From an uncultured Bacteroidota bacterium (GTDB lineage Bacteria > Bacteroidota > Bacteroidia > Chitinophagales > Chitinophagaceae), in contig CAIWHF010000237.1 in the NCBI GenBank assembly GCA_903912405.1, positions 1-26,685 on the forward strand: a stretch of DNA of 26,685 bases, read 5' to 3'. The notes beneath the pieces were generated by a model. That model saw only the letters and a list, made by a program, of their open reading frames with translations. It had not been told where the DNA came from and ran no database searches. The first letter of the stretch is position 1. Each line of letters opens with the position of its first letter. Both the position numbers and the translations under genes were made by a program. This document shows, piece by piece, positions 1-8,574 of this stretch.

Positions 1-833
1 CCTCTAGTAGCCGATCCTTCCGGATCTACAGAAGCGTTTCTCCATACCCCAAATGGACTAATACCTAATTTGCAATAAGGTTTTATTTTTTTTATTTCTT
101 TGTTGAGCGACTTAACAAAAGTGGAAACGTTTTGTCGGCGCCAATCTTGACGATTTAGTTGTTCAGGATTATAGGTGCTATATGCAACGGCATCATTAAA
201 TTCTACATTAGCGATTCGGTAAGGATAAAAATAATCATCTAAGTGCACCGCATCAATATCATATTTATGCACCACTTCTAAAATAACATCTTGAATGTAA
301 TTGCGAACAGCGGGAAGACCTGGATTAAAATAGGATTTGCCACCATAATTGACTACCCAATCTTTGTGCTGTTTAGTAGCATGATTGCTTGGATTAGCAT
401 TTTTAGTAGCATCAGTTAAGGCTCTAAAAGGGTTAAACCATGCATGAAATTCTATATTACGCTTATGTGTTTCTTCAATCATAAAGGCTAATGCATCATA
501 ATAAGGAGTTGGCGCTTGACCAATTTTGCCAGTAAGAAAGCGCGACCAGGGTTCGTAACTGCTTGGGTAAAATGCATCGGCAGCTGGTCTTATTTGAACG
601 ATAGCAACATTACATCCTAATTGCACCAACTGGTCTAAGCGTTTTATAAATTCGCTCTGTTGCTGTTGCGTACTTAATCCTGGTTTAGATGGCCAATCTA
701 TGTTAGAGACGGTTGCTATCCACGCCGCTCTAAATTCGTATTTGGGAAAGGCTTGCTTGGCAATCAAGCTATTTGCACAAACAAGCAATAATAAGATTAG
801 GATAAGTTGATTTTTAAATTTTAGTATTGACAT
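1..833 (-). CDS. Secreted GHL10/DUF187-family glycoside hydrolase-like protein (C-terminal part outside window)
   Basis: The N-terminal 277 residues are visible and the reading frame is open to the window edge. The protein starts with a signal peptide: a short Lys-containing start (MSILKFKNQ), then a Leu/Ile-rich core ending near residue 24. The mature part shows hallmarks of the family 10-like glycosyl hydrolase GHL10 (DUF187): RAAWIATVSNIDWPS near the start, then HAWFNPFRAL, AVHLDDYFYPY and GISPFGVWRN, in the usual order for a TIM-barrel fold. The Asp pair in HLDDYFYP lies where the catalytic carboxylates of this family are expected. Related Bacteroidota proteins are exported and are thought to cleave glycans, but I cannot infer the substrate. 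The start at 833 is the only Met before the signal peptide. The gene is separated by a hairpin terminator from the DUF5606 gene upstream, so it is probably transcribed on its own. I am confident of the family, not of activity. Confidence 0.88.
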   Translation of the reverse strand, partial: MSILKFKNQLILILLLLVCANSLIAKQAFPKYEFRAAWIATVSNIDWPSKPGLSTQQQQSEFIKRLDQLVQLGCNVAIVQIRPAADAFYPSSYEPWSRFLTGKIGQAPTPYYDALAFMIEETHKRNIEFHAWFNPFRALTDATKNANPSNHATKQHKDWVVNYGGKSYFNPGLPAVRNYIQDVILEVVHKYDIDAVHLDDYFYPYRIANVEFNDAVAYSTYNPEQLNRQDWRRQNVSTFVKSLNKEIKKIKPYCKLGISPFGVWRNASVDPEGSATR

Positions 834-837
834 ATTG

Positions 838-864
838 CAAATTTACAATTTTCATTTGGAGCAA
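838..864 (-). promoter_or_regulatory. Possible Bacteroidota-type promoter for the GHL10 gene
   Basis: On the minus strand a perfect TAnnTTTG box (TAAATTTG, 845 to 838) lies 16 nt after a TTG (864 to 862). The spacing is slightly short. The box ends only four bases before the ATG at 833, so transcription from it would begin at or inside the start codon. It is either a leaderless promoter or a chance match. Confidence 0.3.
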
Positions 865-865
865 T

Positions 866-896
866 AAAAAAAGCCGCAATGTATATTGCGGCTTTT
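866..896 (-). terminator. Intrinsic terminator after the DUF5606 gene
   Basis: A perfect 12-bp inverted repeat (869-880 with 885-896, stem AAAAGCCGCAAT) closes a 4-nt loop. On the minus strand the descending arm runs into seven consecutive T (872 to 866). It sits 18 nt past the DUF5606 stop codon and before the next minus-strand gene, so it should end that transcript. Confidence 0.9.
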
Positions 897-914
897 GGTA
901 TTTATAAATTTAAA

Positions 915-1472
915 TTAGTCTTCTTTTTTCTTTTTAGCAGCAGTTTTTTTAGCTGGTTTTTCTGCAGCTTCTTCACCTTCCGTTACAACTTTTTTGGCTC
1001 TTGCTTTTTTTGCTGGTTTCTCAGCTACCACAGCCGCTTCTTGCGGCGCCTCGATTGCATGGACTGTTTCTTCAGTAGCTACTTCAAAGTTCAATAAATT
1101 ACTTGACTTTAATATTTCATACCATTTCAACATTTTTTTCATGTCGCTGATATAAACTCTTTCTAAATCAATATTAGGGTAAACAGATGAAATATAGTTC
1201 TTAATTTCTTCGTTGCTTGCTTTTTTATGATCTACAAGGGGCTTGCTAGCTTCATGCTCTTTCATTTGTGTAAACAACTCACTTAATCGAATATTTTCTT
1301 CGATGGTATAGATTTCGATACTATCTAAAGGGGTTACATTATGAAGTCTTGCAGAAATAAATTTAGTACTATTGTCAGCTAAGCTTTTTACGATAGCGCC
1401 ATCGCTTTTTGTAGTTAATAATTGATATAAACCACCTAATCCTGTAATGGCTACGATTTCTCTGTATTGCAT
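915..1472 (-). CDS. DUF5606 domain-containing protein with Lys/Ala-rich C-terminal tail
   Basis: This is a 185-residue cytoplasmic protein of unknown function. Residues 1 to about 130 match what I know of DUF5606, a small domain essentially confined to Bacteroidota. The start MQYREIVAITGLGGLYQ and the segment TPLDSIEIYTIEENIRLSELF are typical, and later segments carry predicted helices. From about residue 145 the composition changes to a low-complexity tail of KPAKKA/KKTAAKKKK blocks broken by an acidic spacer (EGEEAAEK). The tail resembles histone H1-like or HU-extension tails and could bind nucleic acid or ribosomes, which is inference only. No signal peptide or membrane segment is present. 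The gene has its own TAnnTTTG box upstream and a strong terminator downstream, so it looks monocistronic. The start is set by the conserved N-terminus. The family assignment is good; the role is unknown. Confidence 0.88.
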   Translation of the reverse strand: MQYREIVAITGLGGLYQLLTTKSDGAIVKSLADNSTKFISARLHNVTPLDSIEIYTIEENIRLSELFTQMKEHEASKPLVDHKKASNEEIKNYISSVYPNIDLERVYISDMKKMLKWYEILKSSNLLNFEVATEETVHAIEAPQEAAVVAEKPAKKARAKKVVTEGEEAAEKPAKKTAAKKKKED

Positions 1473-1495
1473 AAAATTGTTCTTTTAAGTGGATG

Positions 1496-1503
1496 CAAAA
1501 GTA
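1496..1503 (-). promoter_or_regulatory. -7 box upstream of the DUF5606 gene
   Basis: TACTTTTG on the minus strand fits the Bacteroidota -7 consensus TAnnTTTG and ends 23 nt before the ATG at 1472. I see no TTG at the expected -33 distance, so only half of the promoter is supported. Confidence 0.45.
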
Positions 1504-1550
1504 AATTAATTCTCTTAATTCTTGCTATGATTATGAATAAATATTGCTTT

Positions 1551-4500
1551 TTATCTAATTAAGGTTACGTCTCCTTTTAATTCTAAAGGCGTTGGACTCG
1601 TATTGCCACAAGTACCTTTCAGGTAATAAAAGAAGGTGCCTCCATCTTGAGGTATATCGTTATAAGTGCCATCCCACGAGTCGGTAGGATTTTTTGTGAA
1701 AAACACTTCTTGACCCCAACGGTTATAAATCGAAAAGCGTTCGATGGTAATATCGCCAACGAATTTAATTCGGAATCGATCATTATTGCCATCATTGTTT
1801 GGAGTAAACGCGTTGGGTATAAATGGCAAACAACAATTGTCGAAACGAACGGTAGCGGTAGCCGTATCTTTGCAATTGTGTGCATCTTGAACATAGAGCA
1901 CATACACGCCATTCGTCAAATTGAAAATTGACGGGTCATTAGAAAAAGGATTCCAAGTATAAGCATACGGCTGAGTGCCACCTTGTACGATACTTACTAT
2001 GCTTGCATTAGCATTGCCAACACAATTATTGTTAGTTACCTGTAATTGAATTTGTAAAGAGTCTGGACTAGGTATTTGTATGAGCGTATCATGCAAGCAA
2101 TTTTTACTGTCTTTTACTTTTATAGTATAAGCTCCTGCAAATAAATTACTAAAGGTATTTTGACTGGTATACAAAGTGGCAGGTACCATTAGATAAAGAT
2201 AAGAGGGCTTTCCGCCGCTAGCTACAATAGTCACTTTGCCATCTTTAAAACCATAACAAGAAACGGGTGTAATAGTTACATTTGGAAAAGTTAGGGGTGG
2301 CAATTCCGTTATTGTAACGGTAGTATCTTTAATACAACCATTGGCATCTTTAATCGTTAATGTATAGGTGCCGGCACCTATAGTTGTAAATACATTATTC
2401 GATCCGAAATTCACGCCATCTATGGAATAGTTGTATGGAGCGGTGCCTCCCGTTCCATTTACACTTGCTACCCCATCTTTATATCCAGGGCAGGTAGCAT
2501 TGGTTAGTGGAGCGTTAATTATTTTAATTTCGGTAGGCTGTGTAATACTAATGGTAGTGTCTTTAATACAGTTGTTATTATCACTTACGTGAACAACATG
2601 CGTACCTGCATTTAAGCCTGTTAATATATTAGATGCCTGATATGGATTGGCATCAAATGCATAAGTATATGTAGGTGTGCCACCAGAAGCAGTGATAGTT
2701 ACTGTGCCTGAATTGTCGCCAAAACATAAAACAGGAGAAGTGATTAGAGTTATTTGAACTGGACTAGGATTTACTAAACTCACGGTGGTATCTTTTGTAC
2801 ATCCCTTAGAATCGATTACATGCAATACATAAGTGCCCGCTAATAAAGCCGTAAAATTATTAGTAGGTCCAAAGGTGTTGGAGTTATATGCATAGCTATA
2901 GCCTGGTGTGCCTCCAGAACCCGTTACAAGTATGCTGCCTGTGTTACCGCCATTACAAAGCGGATTGGTTAGGGTTACTTGCACAACTATCGGCGGAGGA
3001 GCGGTAATGGAAACAGTTGTATCCTTAATACAACCGTTTATGTCTTTTACATGAATTGTATAGCTACCTGTACTTAGATTGGAGAATACATTGCTAAGGT
3101 TATAAGTACTAGTATTAATTGCATACGTATAAGGAGCTATACCAGCATTGCCATTAGCAATAATAACGCCATTGCTTAATCCATTACAAGAAATATTCGT
3201 AGTGCTTACTGTAGCGCCTACTACAATAGAATCTTGAATAGTAAGGGTGGTATCTTTGATGCAATTATTAGCATCTTTAATGTGAAGTGTATACGTACCT
3301 GCTGCTAAATTGCTAAATATAGCCGAATTAGAATAGGCATTAGTACCAATGGCATATTGATAGGTAGGGGTACCTCCATTTGCTGTTAATGAAATTTTAC
3401 CGGTGTTGGTGCTAGAACAAATATTTTTAACAACGCTAGCATTAACTTGTAAAGGGCTAGGTTGTGTAATGCTGATAGTGGTATCTTTAATACAGTTATT
3501 GGCATCTTTTACATGCAGCACATAGGTGCCTGCTGTAATACCTGTAAATAAAGGATTGTTACTATAGGTACCCGTGCCAATAGCATAGGTATAAGCGGTT
3601 GTTCCACCTACTCCACCAATAGTTATAGTGCCGGTGTTTTCACCAAAACAAAGAGGTTTGGTAAAGCTTGCGGTAATACCCAATAAAGAAGGCTGTGTTA
3701 TAGTAGCTGTTGTGTCTTTACTGCAATTATTAGCATCTTTTATATGAAAGGTATAAGTGCCGGGCGCTAAATTAGAAAAAGTACCATTACTTCCCCAGGC
3801 GTTGGTACCAATGGCATATTGATAAGTAGGTGTGCCACCAGTAGTGCTTATTGCAACACTTCCATTGTTGAGACCATAACAGCTTACTGGAGTAATAGCA
3901 AGTGTATTTACTAATGGGTTGGGTTGTGTAATGGTAATAAGCGTATCTAAATAGCATCCATTAACATCTTTTACATGAAATAAAAAGGTATTTGCACTGA
4001 GGTTTACATAGGTGGTAGAAGCGGTGTATATTCCACTTCCTAATGCATAAGAATAGGGGCTTGTGCCACTATTGCCAACGATGCTTACGGTACCTAAACT
4101 TTGTCCAAAACAAAGATTGTTGGTAGTGCTTACGGTAGCATGTACATTAATAGAATCTAATAAAGTAACCGTAGTGTCTCTAATACAATTCACAGCATCT
4201 TTTATATGAATAACATAGGTGCCAGAATATAAATTGGTGAAAATATTGTTGGCACTATAAGGCCCTGCACCTAAAGCATATTGATAAGGTGCGGTGCCAT
4301 TAAAGGCAACGATTGCTATAGCACCATTTTGGAAGGCATTACAAGGTGGTTTGGTATAAACAATATTGCCACCGATTGGAGTTGTGTTGGGCACCACCAC
4401 AACGGTATCTTTAATACAGTTATTAGCGTCTTTTACATGGATTGTATAAGTGCCTGGAGTAAGGTTACTAAATACATTATTGCTGCCATAGGCGCCGGTT

Positions 4501-6086
4501 CCAATGGCATATTGAATTGGGTTCACGGCACCCACTACATTCGTAATAGTGATGCTGCCATTGTTGCCGTTATAACAATTTGGTGCAACTTTGGTAATGT
4601 TAGGTAAAATAGTAATAGGCGTATTTAAAATAATGGTAGTGTCGCTAAAACAAGCATTGGTATCGGTGGTGCGCACTGTGTATCCACCTGGATTATAAAA
4701 TAAACTATCGTAGATTGGTCCACTTGCATTATACTGCGTAAAAATAGTAGTAGTGCCTTGTAGAATATTCACATGCAATGGAGGTGTTCCGCCATTAGGT
4801 ATAATTTTTATTTGTCCTTTTTGAGAACAAACAGGTTGTGTTACAATACTTACTGCACTTGAAGGATTGGGTAAAACAATGATGGTATAGGCTTGTGTTT
4901 GTTTACTTACTAATGGGCATCCATTGTCTTCATACGTAATAAAAAAGGTATAGGTACCTGGAGTGGCTGTAGCTAAATTCCAATTAAACGCACCTATTGG
5001 ACTTGTTGTATTGTTATTGCTGATGCTAAAGGTTGCACCTAAAGGTAATCCATTAGCAGCCATATTAATGGTATTGCCATCAATATCTGTTGGATTGATA
5101 TTAAAGGTTAATGTACCATTACTTTTACAAATTTTTATTGTAGTGGTATCAATCAATGTAGAGCCAGCTGAATTGTTGGAGATATTACCTACAGGAGGAT
5201 TGTTATTACAATTATTGATAACAACAAATGTCATTTCGCGCATGCTCGTGCCCACCAATACTCCATTTTTATATTCTTCCACTTGTCCTACCACCAAACT
5301 TTTTTGTACGGCATTTGGGGTGAAATTTAATTGGCCATTAGAATTGTTGAAATTGAAGGCGCCTGCAGCGGTGGCTAAAGGAGCTGCACCTGTAAATGGC
5401 ACAACATACGTAACCGTTCCAGCAGGTTCTAAGCCGTTTACTAAATTAAAATTCAAAGAATCTGAGTTGGGATCAATAGCACCAGGATTGTAAGCAGCTG
5501 GTTTATTGATACAAAAAAACGGTGTTGGGATAGTAGTATAAACTGGCGAAGAATTGGGACCATTTAAATTGTTTAATGTTGCAATTAAAGACATAATGCT
5601 ACCGGTAGGGCCAATAGTAATATTAGTAATGCTATTGCTTCTTCCAGCGGAGCTATTGCCCATAGTTCCGTTAAATTGGAATATCCAATTTGCAGAAAGT
5701 GCATTTAAGGTAACATTTGCGGCATATATATATCGCTTTACACCGGGGATGGTGCTTAGCGGGTTAGAACAAACAGTATTGTTAATTTGGTTGCTGCAAA
5801 CGGGTGTAACCTCAACATTTGAGCCCGCCTGAATGGTAAGGGTTAAGGTGTCGTATGGATTACCATTATTATAAACTAAAACTTCTGGTGTAGAACCCGG
5901 AAAGGAAGGAAAAGCAGTGCCTGAACAGTCGCCATAAACAACTAGATATATTTTGTACGTATTGCCAATTACATGAGTATAATAAAAATCGGCCCCATAA
6001 AAGTGAGAGGCTTTTGTTTCTTTGTTAGCAAGTAAAAAAGATAAGAGCAAGAATAAGTTGAGCAGTATTCGTTTATATACATTCAT
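1551..6086 (-). CDS. Giant SprB-repeat cell-surface protein with type B T9SS C-terminal sorting domain
   Basis: Predicted surface adhesin or structural protein of 1511 residues. An open frame extends upstream to 6164, but I place the start at the ATG at 6086. The signal peptide begins there (MNVYKRILLNLFLLLSFLL, cleavage near ETKA-S), and a -7-like promoter box lies inside the upstream extension. After the signal comes a roughly 400-residue N-terminal region opening with ASHFYGADFYYTHVIGNTYK and containing YGDCSG, typical of large Bacteroidota secreted proteins. Next come about 12 tandem SprB repeats plus one divergent copy. The C-terminal 90 or so residues (FIPNAFTPNNDGNND, then FSIYNRWGQEVF and DSWDGTYNDIPQDGGTFFYY) are a gliding-motility-type (type B) sorting domain recognised by the type IX secretion system. 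SprB of Flavobacterium is a gliding adhesin, but this shorter protein cannot be called its functional counterpart. The neighbouring genes encode glycan assembly. Confidence 0.92.
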   Translation of the reverse strand: MNVYKRILLNLFLLLSFLLANKETKASHFYGADFYYTHVIGNTYKIYLVVYGDCSGTAFPSFPGSTPEVLVYNNGNPYDTLTLTIQAGSNVEVTPVCSNQINNTVCSNPLSTIPGVKRYIYAANVTLNALSANWIFQFNGTMGNSSAGRSNSITNITIGPTGSIMSLIATLNNLNGPNSSPVYTTIPTPFFCINKPAAYNPGAIDPNSDSLNFNLVNGLEPAGTVTYVVPFTGAAPLATAAGAFNFNNSNGQLNFTPNAVQKSLVVGQVEEYKNGVLVGTSMREMTFVVINNCNNNPPVGNISNNSAGSTLIDTTTIKICKSNGTLTFNINPTDIDGNTINMAANGLPLGATFSISNNNTTSPIGAFNWNLATATPGTYTFFITYEDNGCPLVSKQTQAYTIIVLPNPSSAVSIVTQPVCSQKGQIKIIPNGGTPPLHVNILQGTTTIFTQYNASGPIYDSLFYNPGGYTVRTTDTNACFSDTTIILNTPITILPNITKVAPNCYNGNNGSITITNVVGAVNPIQYAIGTGAYGSNNVFSNLTPGTYTIHVKDANNCIKDTVVVVPNTTPIGGNIVYTKPPCNAFQNGAIAIVAFNGTAPYQYALGAGPYSANNIFTNLYSGTYVIHIKDAVNCIRDTTVTLLDSINVHATVSTTNNLCFGQSLGTVSIVGNSGTSPYSYALGSGIYTASTTYVNLSANTFLFHVKDVNGCYLDTLITITQPNPLVNTLAITPVSCYGLNNGSVAISTTGGTPTYQYAIGTNAWGSNGTFSNLAPGTYTFHIKDANNCSKDTTATITQPSLLGITASFTKPLCFGENTGTITIGGVGGTTAYTYAIGTGTYSNNPLFTGITAGTYVLHVKDANNCIKDTTISITQPSPLQVNASVVKNICSSTNTGKISLTANGGTPTYQYAIGTNAYSNSAIFSNLAAGTYTLHIKDANNCIKDTTLTIQDSIVVGATVSTTNISCNGLSNGVIIANGNAGIAPYTYAINTSTYNLSNVFSNLSTGSYTIHVKDINGCIKDTTVSITAPPPIVVQVTLTNPLCNGGNTGSILVTGSGGTPGYSYAYNSNTFGPTNNFTALLAGTYVLHVIDSKGCTKDTTVSLVNPSPVQITLITSPVLCFGDNSGTVTITASGGTPTYTYAFDANPYQASNILTGLNAGTHVVHVSDNNNCIKDTTISITQPTEIKIINAPLTNATCPGYKDGVASVNGTGGTAPYNYSIDGVNFGSNNVFTTIGAGTYTLTIKDANGCIKDTTVTITELPPLTFPNVTITPVSCYGFKDGKVTIVASGGKPSYLYLMVPATLYTSQNTFSNLFAGAYTIKVKDSKNCLHDTLIQIPSPDSLQIQLQVTNNNCVGNANASIVSIVQGGTQPYAYTWNPFSNDPSIFNLTNGVYVLYVQDAHNCKDTATATVRFDNCCLPFIPNAFTPNNDGNNDRFRIKFVGDITIERFSIYNRWGQEVFFTKNPTDSWDGTYNDIPQDGGTFFYYLKGTCGNTSPTPLELKGDVTLIR
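1833..4616 (-). repeat. Tandem array of about 12 SprB repeats inside the surface-protein gene
   Basis: The encoded unit is about 77 residues (about 232 nt). Each copy has an N-terminal Cys (C-x-G-x-x-x-G), a GGTPxYxYA segment, an F-x-x-L-x-A-G-T-Y turn, and a C-terminal V/I-K-D-A-N-N-C-I-K-D-T-T core, followed by a Pro- or Asp-containing linker. The Cys pair per repeat could form a disulfide outside the cell. A further divergent copy precedes the array at about 4617-4850. Boundaries are by eye and approximate. The cores of several copies are nearly identical in protein sequence. Confidence 0.88.
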
Positions 6087-6151
6087 CCGTCGAAAAATAA
6101 AAAAGTAGAATAAATCTAGGTTTTGTAAAAGTTGGTTGGTTTTCCTATCTA

Positions 6152-6159
6152 CAAAAATA
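6152..6159 (-). promoter_or_regulatory. Candidate -7 box for the SprB-repeat gene
   Basis: TATTTTTG on the minus strand matches TAnnTTTG and lies about 65 nt before the ATG at 6086. It falls just inside the longer open frame that starts at 6164, which argues for the downstream start. No TTG was found at -33 spacing, so support is partial. Confidence 0.35.
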
Positions 6160-6213
6160 GACAATTAAATACTCTAAAGTGTTGGAAAAATAGATGGTTT
6201 CTTTTCTGTAAGG

Positions 6214-7704
6214 TTAAAATAAACGACGAGAAGATTTGATTTTGGAGACAAAGTCGTTAAGGTCTAAAACCAATCGGTATTTAAGGGTGATAGCTAAAAA
6301 CAGCAAAATACCTATTATGCTTCTTGTCAATAAATCTATGTATACATTGCCAATAGTAGGTATAAACTGAAATGCGAGCACTATAACTAAGCCAATTAAT
6401 ATGGTATAAAAACTGTTTTTTGTAAAAGGCTCTAGTTGTAATTTACGTTTTACGAGTAGGTATTTACCTATGTTAAAAATACATAATGCAATACTGGTTG
6501 CCCATGCAGCACCATATACACCAAACAAAGGGATGCTAATTCTATTAAAGATTAAAATCATGAGTACCAAGGCTAATGAGAGCATGAAAAATGATTTGTA
6601 GTGCTTTGAGATGCTCATTATTTCGCTATTCAAGCCGGTGGCCATATCTACTAAACGACCTAGCATTAATATCAACACTAGCGGTTTAATAGCTGCATAT
6701 GCTGGGGGTAATATAGCAACAGCATTGTCTAAATTTACAGCTATTAAAATACCCATGCCAACCGTTGCAAATAAAATTGTACTACTTGCTCTATTGTATA
6801 CGTCTTTTACTTTTCCCATATCGTTTGCATGATAGGCTTGGGTAAGTATTGGAAAAGATGCAGCAGTCATTGCTCTATAGGGAATAACAAATAAACTGAT
6901 GATAAAAACAGCATTAGCATAAATACCAACATCACTAACTCCTTGGTGGGAATAAAAGGCTAACATATTGGCATCTAAAGTGCCCAATAAGGTTAACGAT
7001 GCACTTAATAAGAGGTGGTACCAAGTAAAATGTAGCAGTTCTTTTCGTTCGGTCTTTTCAAATACTTGCCAATTAAAGGCTAATTGAAAATTTGCTGTTT
7101 TGTATGTAGCGATCCACCACATAGCCAGAATAGGAACAGCATACATTAAAACCATTCCATAAAAAAAGGTACTGATACTAATTAATTTTAAACCCGTTAA
7201 TACTAATAAAACGATTGTAATAATACGAATGAGAATAGCTTGCATAAACGAACTTATTGCTACGCGCATCTGAGAATTTAAATAAGATTCAAAAAGCGTT
7301 ACCAAACTTATCAGCAATACAAAAAGCGGTAATAAATAAAAATATTGTTCGTTTATCGATCGATCAATAGGTTGATAATGATTGATAATAGAGTTGTGAA
7401 GTAAGGTATAAACAATAATAAAAACACAACAGGTTATAATGGGAATTAAAAAACTGAAGCCCAAAAGCGACTTTCTTTTATTGGCCGCCTCTTGGTATTT
7501 ATGAATATATACCATTAAAGTAGCTGGAGCACCCATTAATAAAAAATAAGAAAAAGTAAGTGCTTGGTTGGTAATGTTTTTTATAAAACCATAAAACTGA
7601 ACAGGCAATAAATAAGTAGATACTAAAACTATAATAGCACCTAATACCGCTCCAAAAAGCGTCACTAGTGTTGTTTTAATCGATTGTCTTACTACGATGC
7701 CCAT
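6214..7704 (-). CDS. Polysaccharide/oligosaccharide flippase (Wzx-like, MOP superfamily)
   Basis: A 496-residue integral membrane protein with about 14 hydrophobic segments spread over its full length, starting near residues 10-32 and ending near residue 485. Size, topology and the N-terminal pattern (a first helix ending in LLPVQFYGF, then a second helix with LLMGAPATLMVYI) fit the polysaccharide-synthase/Wzx flippase families of the MOP exporter superfamily. Such proteins move lipid-linked sugar units across the cytoplasmic membrane. It begins 3 nt after the preceding glycosyltransferase stops, so the genes are almost certainly co-transcribed and translationally linked. The partners suggest its cargo is built by the two GT2 enzymes encoded upstream. 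A MATE-type drug exporter is possible but unlikely given this context. The exact substrate is unknown. Confidence 0.85.
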   Translation of the reverse strand: MGIVVRQSIKTTLVTLFGAVLGAIIVLVSTYLLPVQFYGFIKNITNQALTFSYFLLMGAPATLMVYIHKYQEAANKRKSLLGFSFLIPIITCCVFIIVYTLLHNSIINHYQPIDRSINEQYFYLLPLFVLLISLVTLFESYLNSQMRVAISSFMQAILIRIITIVLLVLTGLKLISISTFFYGMVLMYAVPILAMWWIATYKTANFQLAFNWQVFEKTERKELLHFTWYHLLLSASLTLLGTLDANMLAFYSHQGVSDVGIYANAVFIISLFVIPYRAMTAASFPILTQAYHANDMGKVKDVYNRASSTILFATVGMGILIAVNLDNAVAILPPAYAAIKPLVLILMLGRLVDMATGLNSEIMSISKHYKSFFMLSLALVLMILIFNRISIPLFGVYGAAWATSIALCIFNIGKYLLVKRKLQLEPFTKNSFYTILIGLVIVLAFQFIPTIGNVYIDLLTRSIIGILLFLAITLKYRLVLDLNDFVSKIKSSRRLF

Positions 7705-7707
7705 AGT

Positions 7708-8574
7708 TTATTTCAAAAAGTTTTTTAGAAATTCACGCATTTTCACCTTAGTCGTAAAAAGCACTTTAAATACTATTTGTTTGATTTTTGAACGGTTAAT
7801 CTCGTTAAATATAATCAATTCATGCTGAAGCATTGTTGTTTGTAGTTGCTTTAATTTAGATCGATCTGTACTTGCATTGGCAATATGCACCACCTTTGGA
7901 GCAGATAAATAATATGTAGACAAGCCAGCTTTTTTAAATTGGTAACACCATAAATGATCTTCTCCATACATAAAAAAACGAGCATCTAATTGATGTGCTT
8001 TCATTGTATACAAATCCTTTTTTCTAAACAGGAAATAAGCCCCAGAAACCCAATCACAAGGCGTATCATAATCGCCTCTAAAAAACTGATTGAGCATGTA
8101 TTGGGATCTCACTTTGTAAGGCAATAAGGCTAGTAAATAACGATTGATTTCTAAAAGTTCTTTAGTTATAGATCTAAAAGATCTGGCATTGTTTTGATAT
8201 TTGCCATTCTCATAAACCAATTGCACACCTACTACCCCAATGTTAGGGTTTTCTTGTAAGGTTTTAAGCGCACTGATTAAACTTTCCTCTTTAAAATAGG
8301 TGTCGGAATTGAGCAATAAAATGTACGGTGTGCTAGCATGAGCAATACCAAGATTATTACCTCCAGCAAAACCATTATTGTTATTATTTATAAGGAGCTT
8401 TACGGAAGGAAATTCTTGTGTTAATGCTGCAGGATCTTCTTTTGAAGATGCATTGTCTACTACAATAAGTTCGAATAGTTCTTCATTGCAATGCTTAAAA
8501 ATAGAGGCTATACACTGTTTCGTGAGCGCTAAGGTATTATAATTTATAATAATGATAGACAATTGCTTACTCAT
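7708..8574 (-). CDS. GT2-family glycosyltransferase (rhamnosyltransferase/WbbL-like)
   Basis: A 288-residue cytoplasmic or membrane-associated inverting glycosyltransferase. It has the GT-A fold of family GT2: SIIIINYN at residues 6-13, VVDNASS at 38-44 for nucleotide binding, NNGFAGGNN at 66-74, and LLLNSDT ending at 92, the DXD-equivalent metal and nucleotide-sugar site. VSGAYFLFRK (176-185) and FMYGEDHLWC (201-210) follow, the Glu-Asp pair supplying the likely catalytic base. This layout is typical of the WbbL rhamnosyltransferase-like subgroup, but the actual sugar cannot be read from sequence. A basic C-terminal tail (KIKQIVFKVLFTTKVK) may hold it to the membrane. Its start overlaps the upstream glycosyltransferase stop by 8 nt (ATGAGTAA), indicating translational coupling. 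It probably adds a sugar to the lipid-linked glycan that the flippase exports. Confidence 0.9.
   Translation of the reverse strand: MSKQLSIIIINYNTLALTKQCIASIFKHCNEELFELIVVDNASSKEDPAALTQEFPSVKLLINNNNNGFAGGNNLGIAHASTPYILLLNSDTYFKEESLISALKTLQENPNIGVVGVQLVYENGKYQNNARSFRSITKELLEINRYLLALLPYKVRSQYMLNQFFRGDYDTPCDWVSGAYFLFRKKDLYTMKAHQLDARFFMYGEDHLWCYQFKKAGLSTYYLSAPKVVHIANASTDRSKLKQLQTTMLQHELIIFNEINRSKIKQIVFKVLFTTKVKMREFLKNFLK

Noticed and set aside
4281..4607. A 108-residue plus-strand open frame inside the SprB repeats
   Set aside because: It runs antisense to the repeat array and mirrors repeat codons, with no independent coding signal.
4963..5493. A 176-residue plus-strand open frame inside the adhesin gene
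   Set aside because: It is the antisense of the Asn/Thr/Ile-rich adhesin coding sequence. Its hydrophobic composition follows from that, and it has no recognisable domain or start context.
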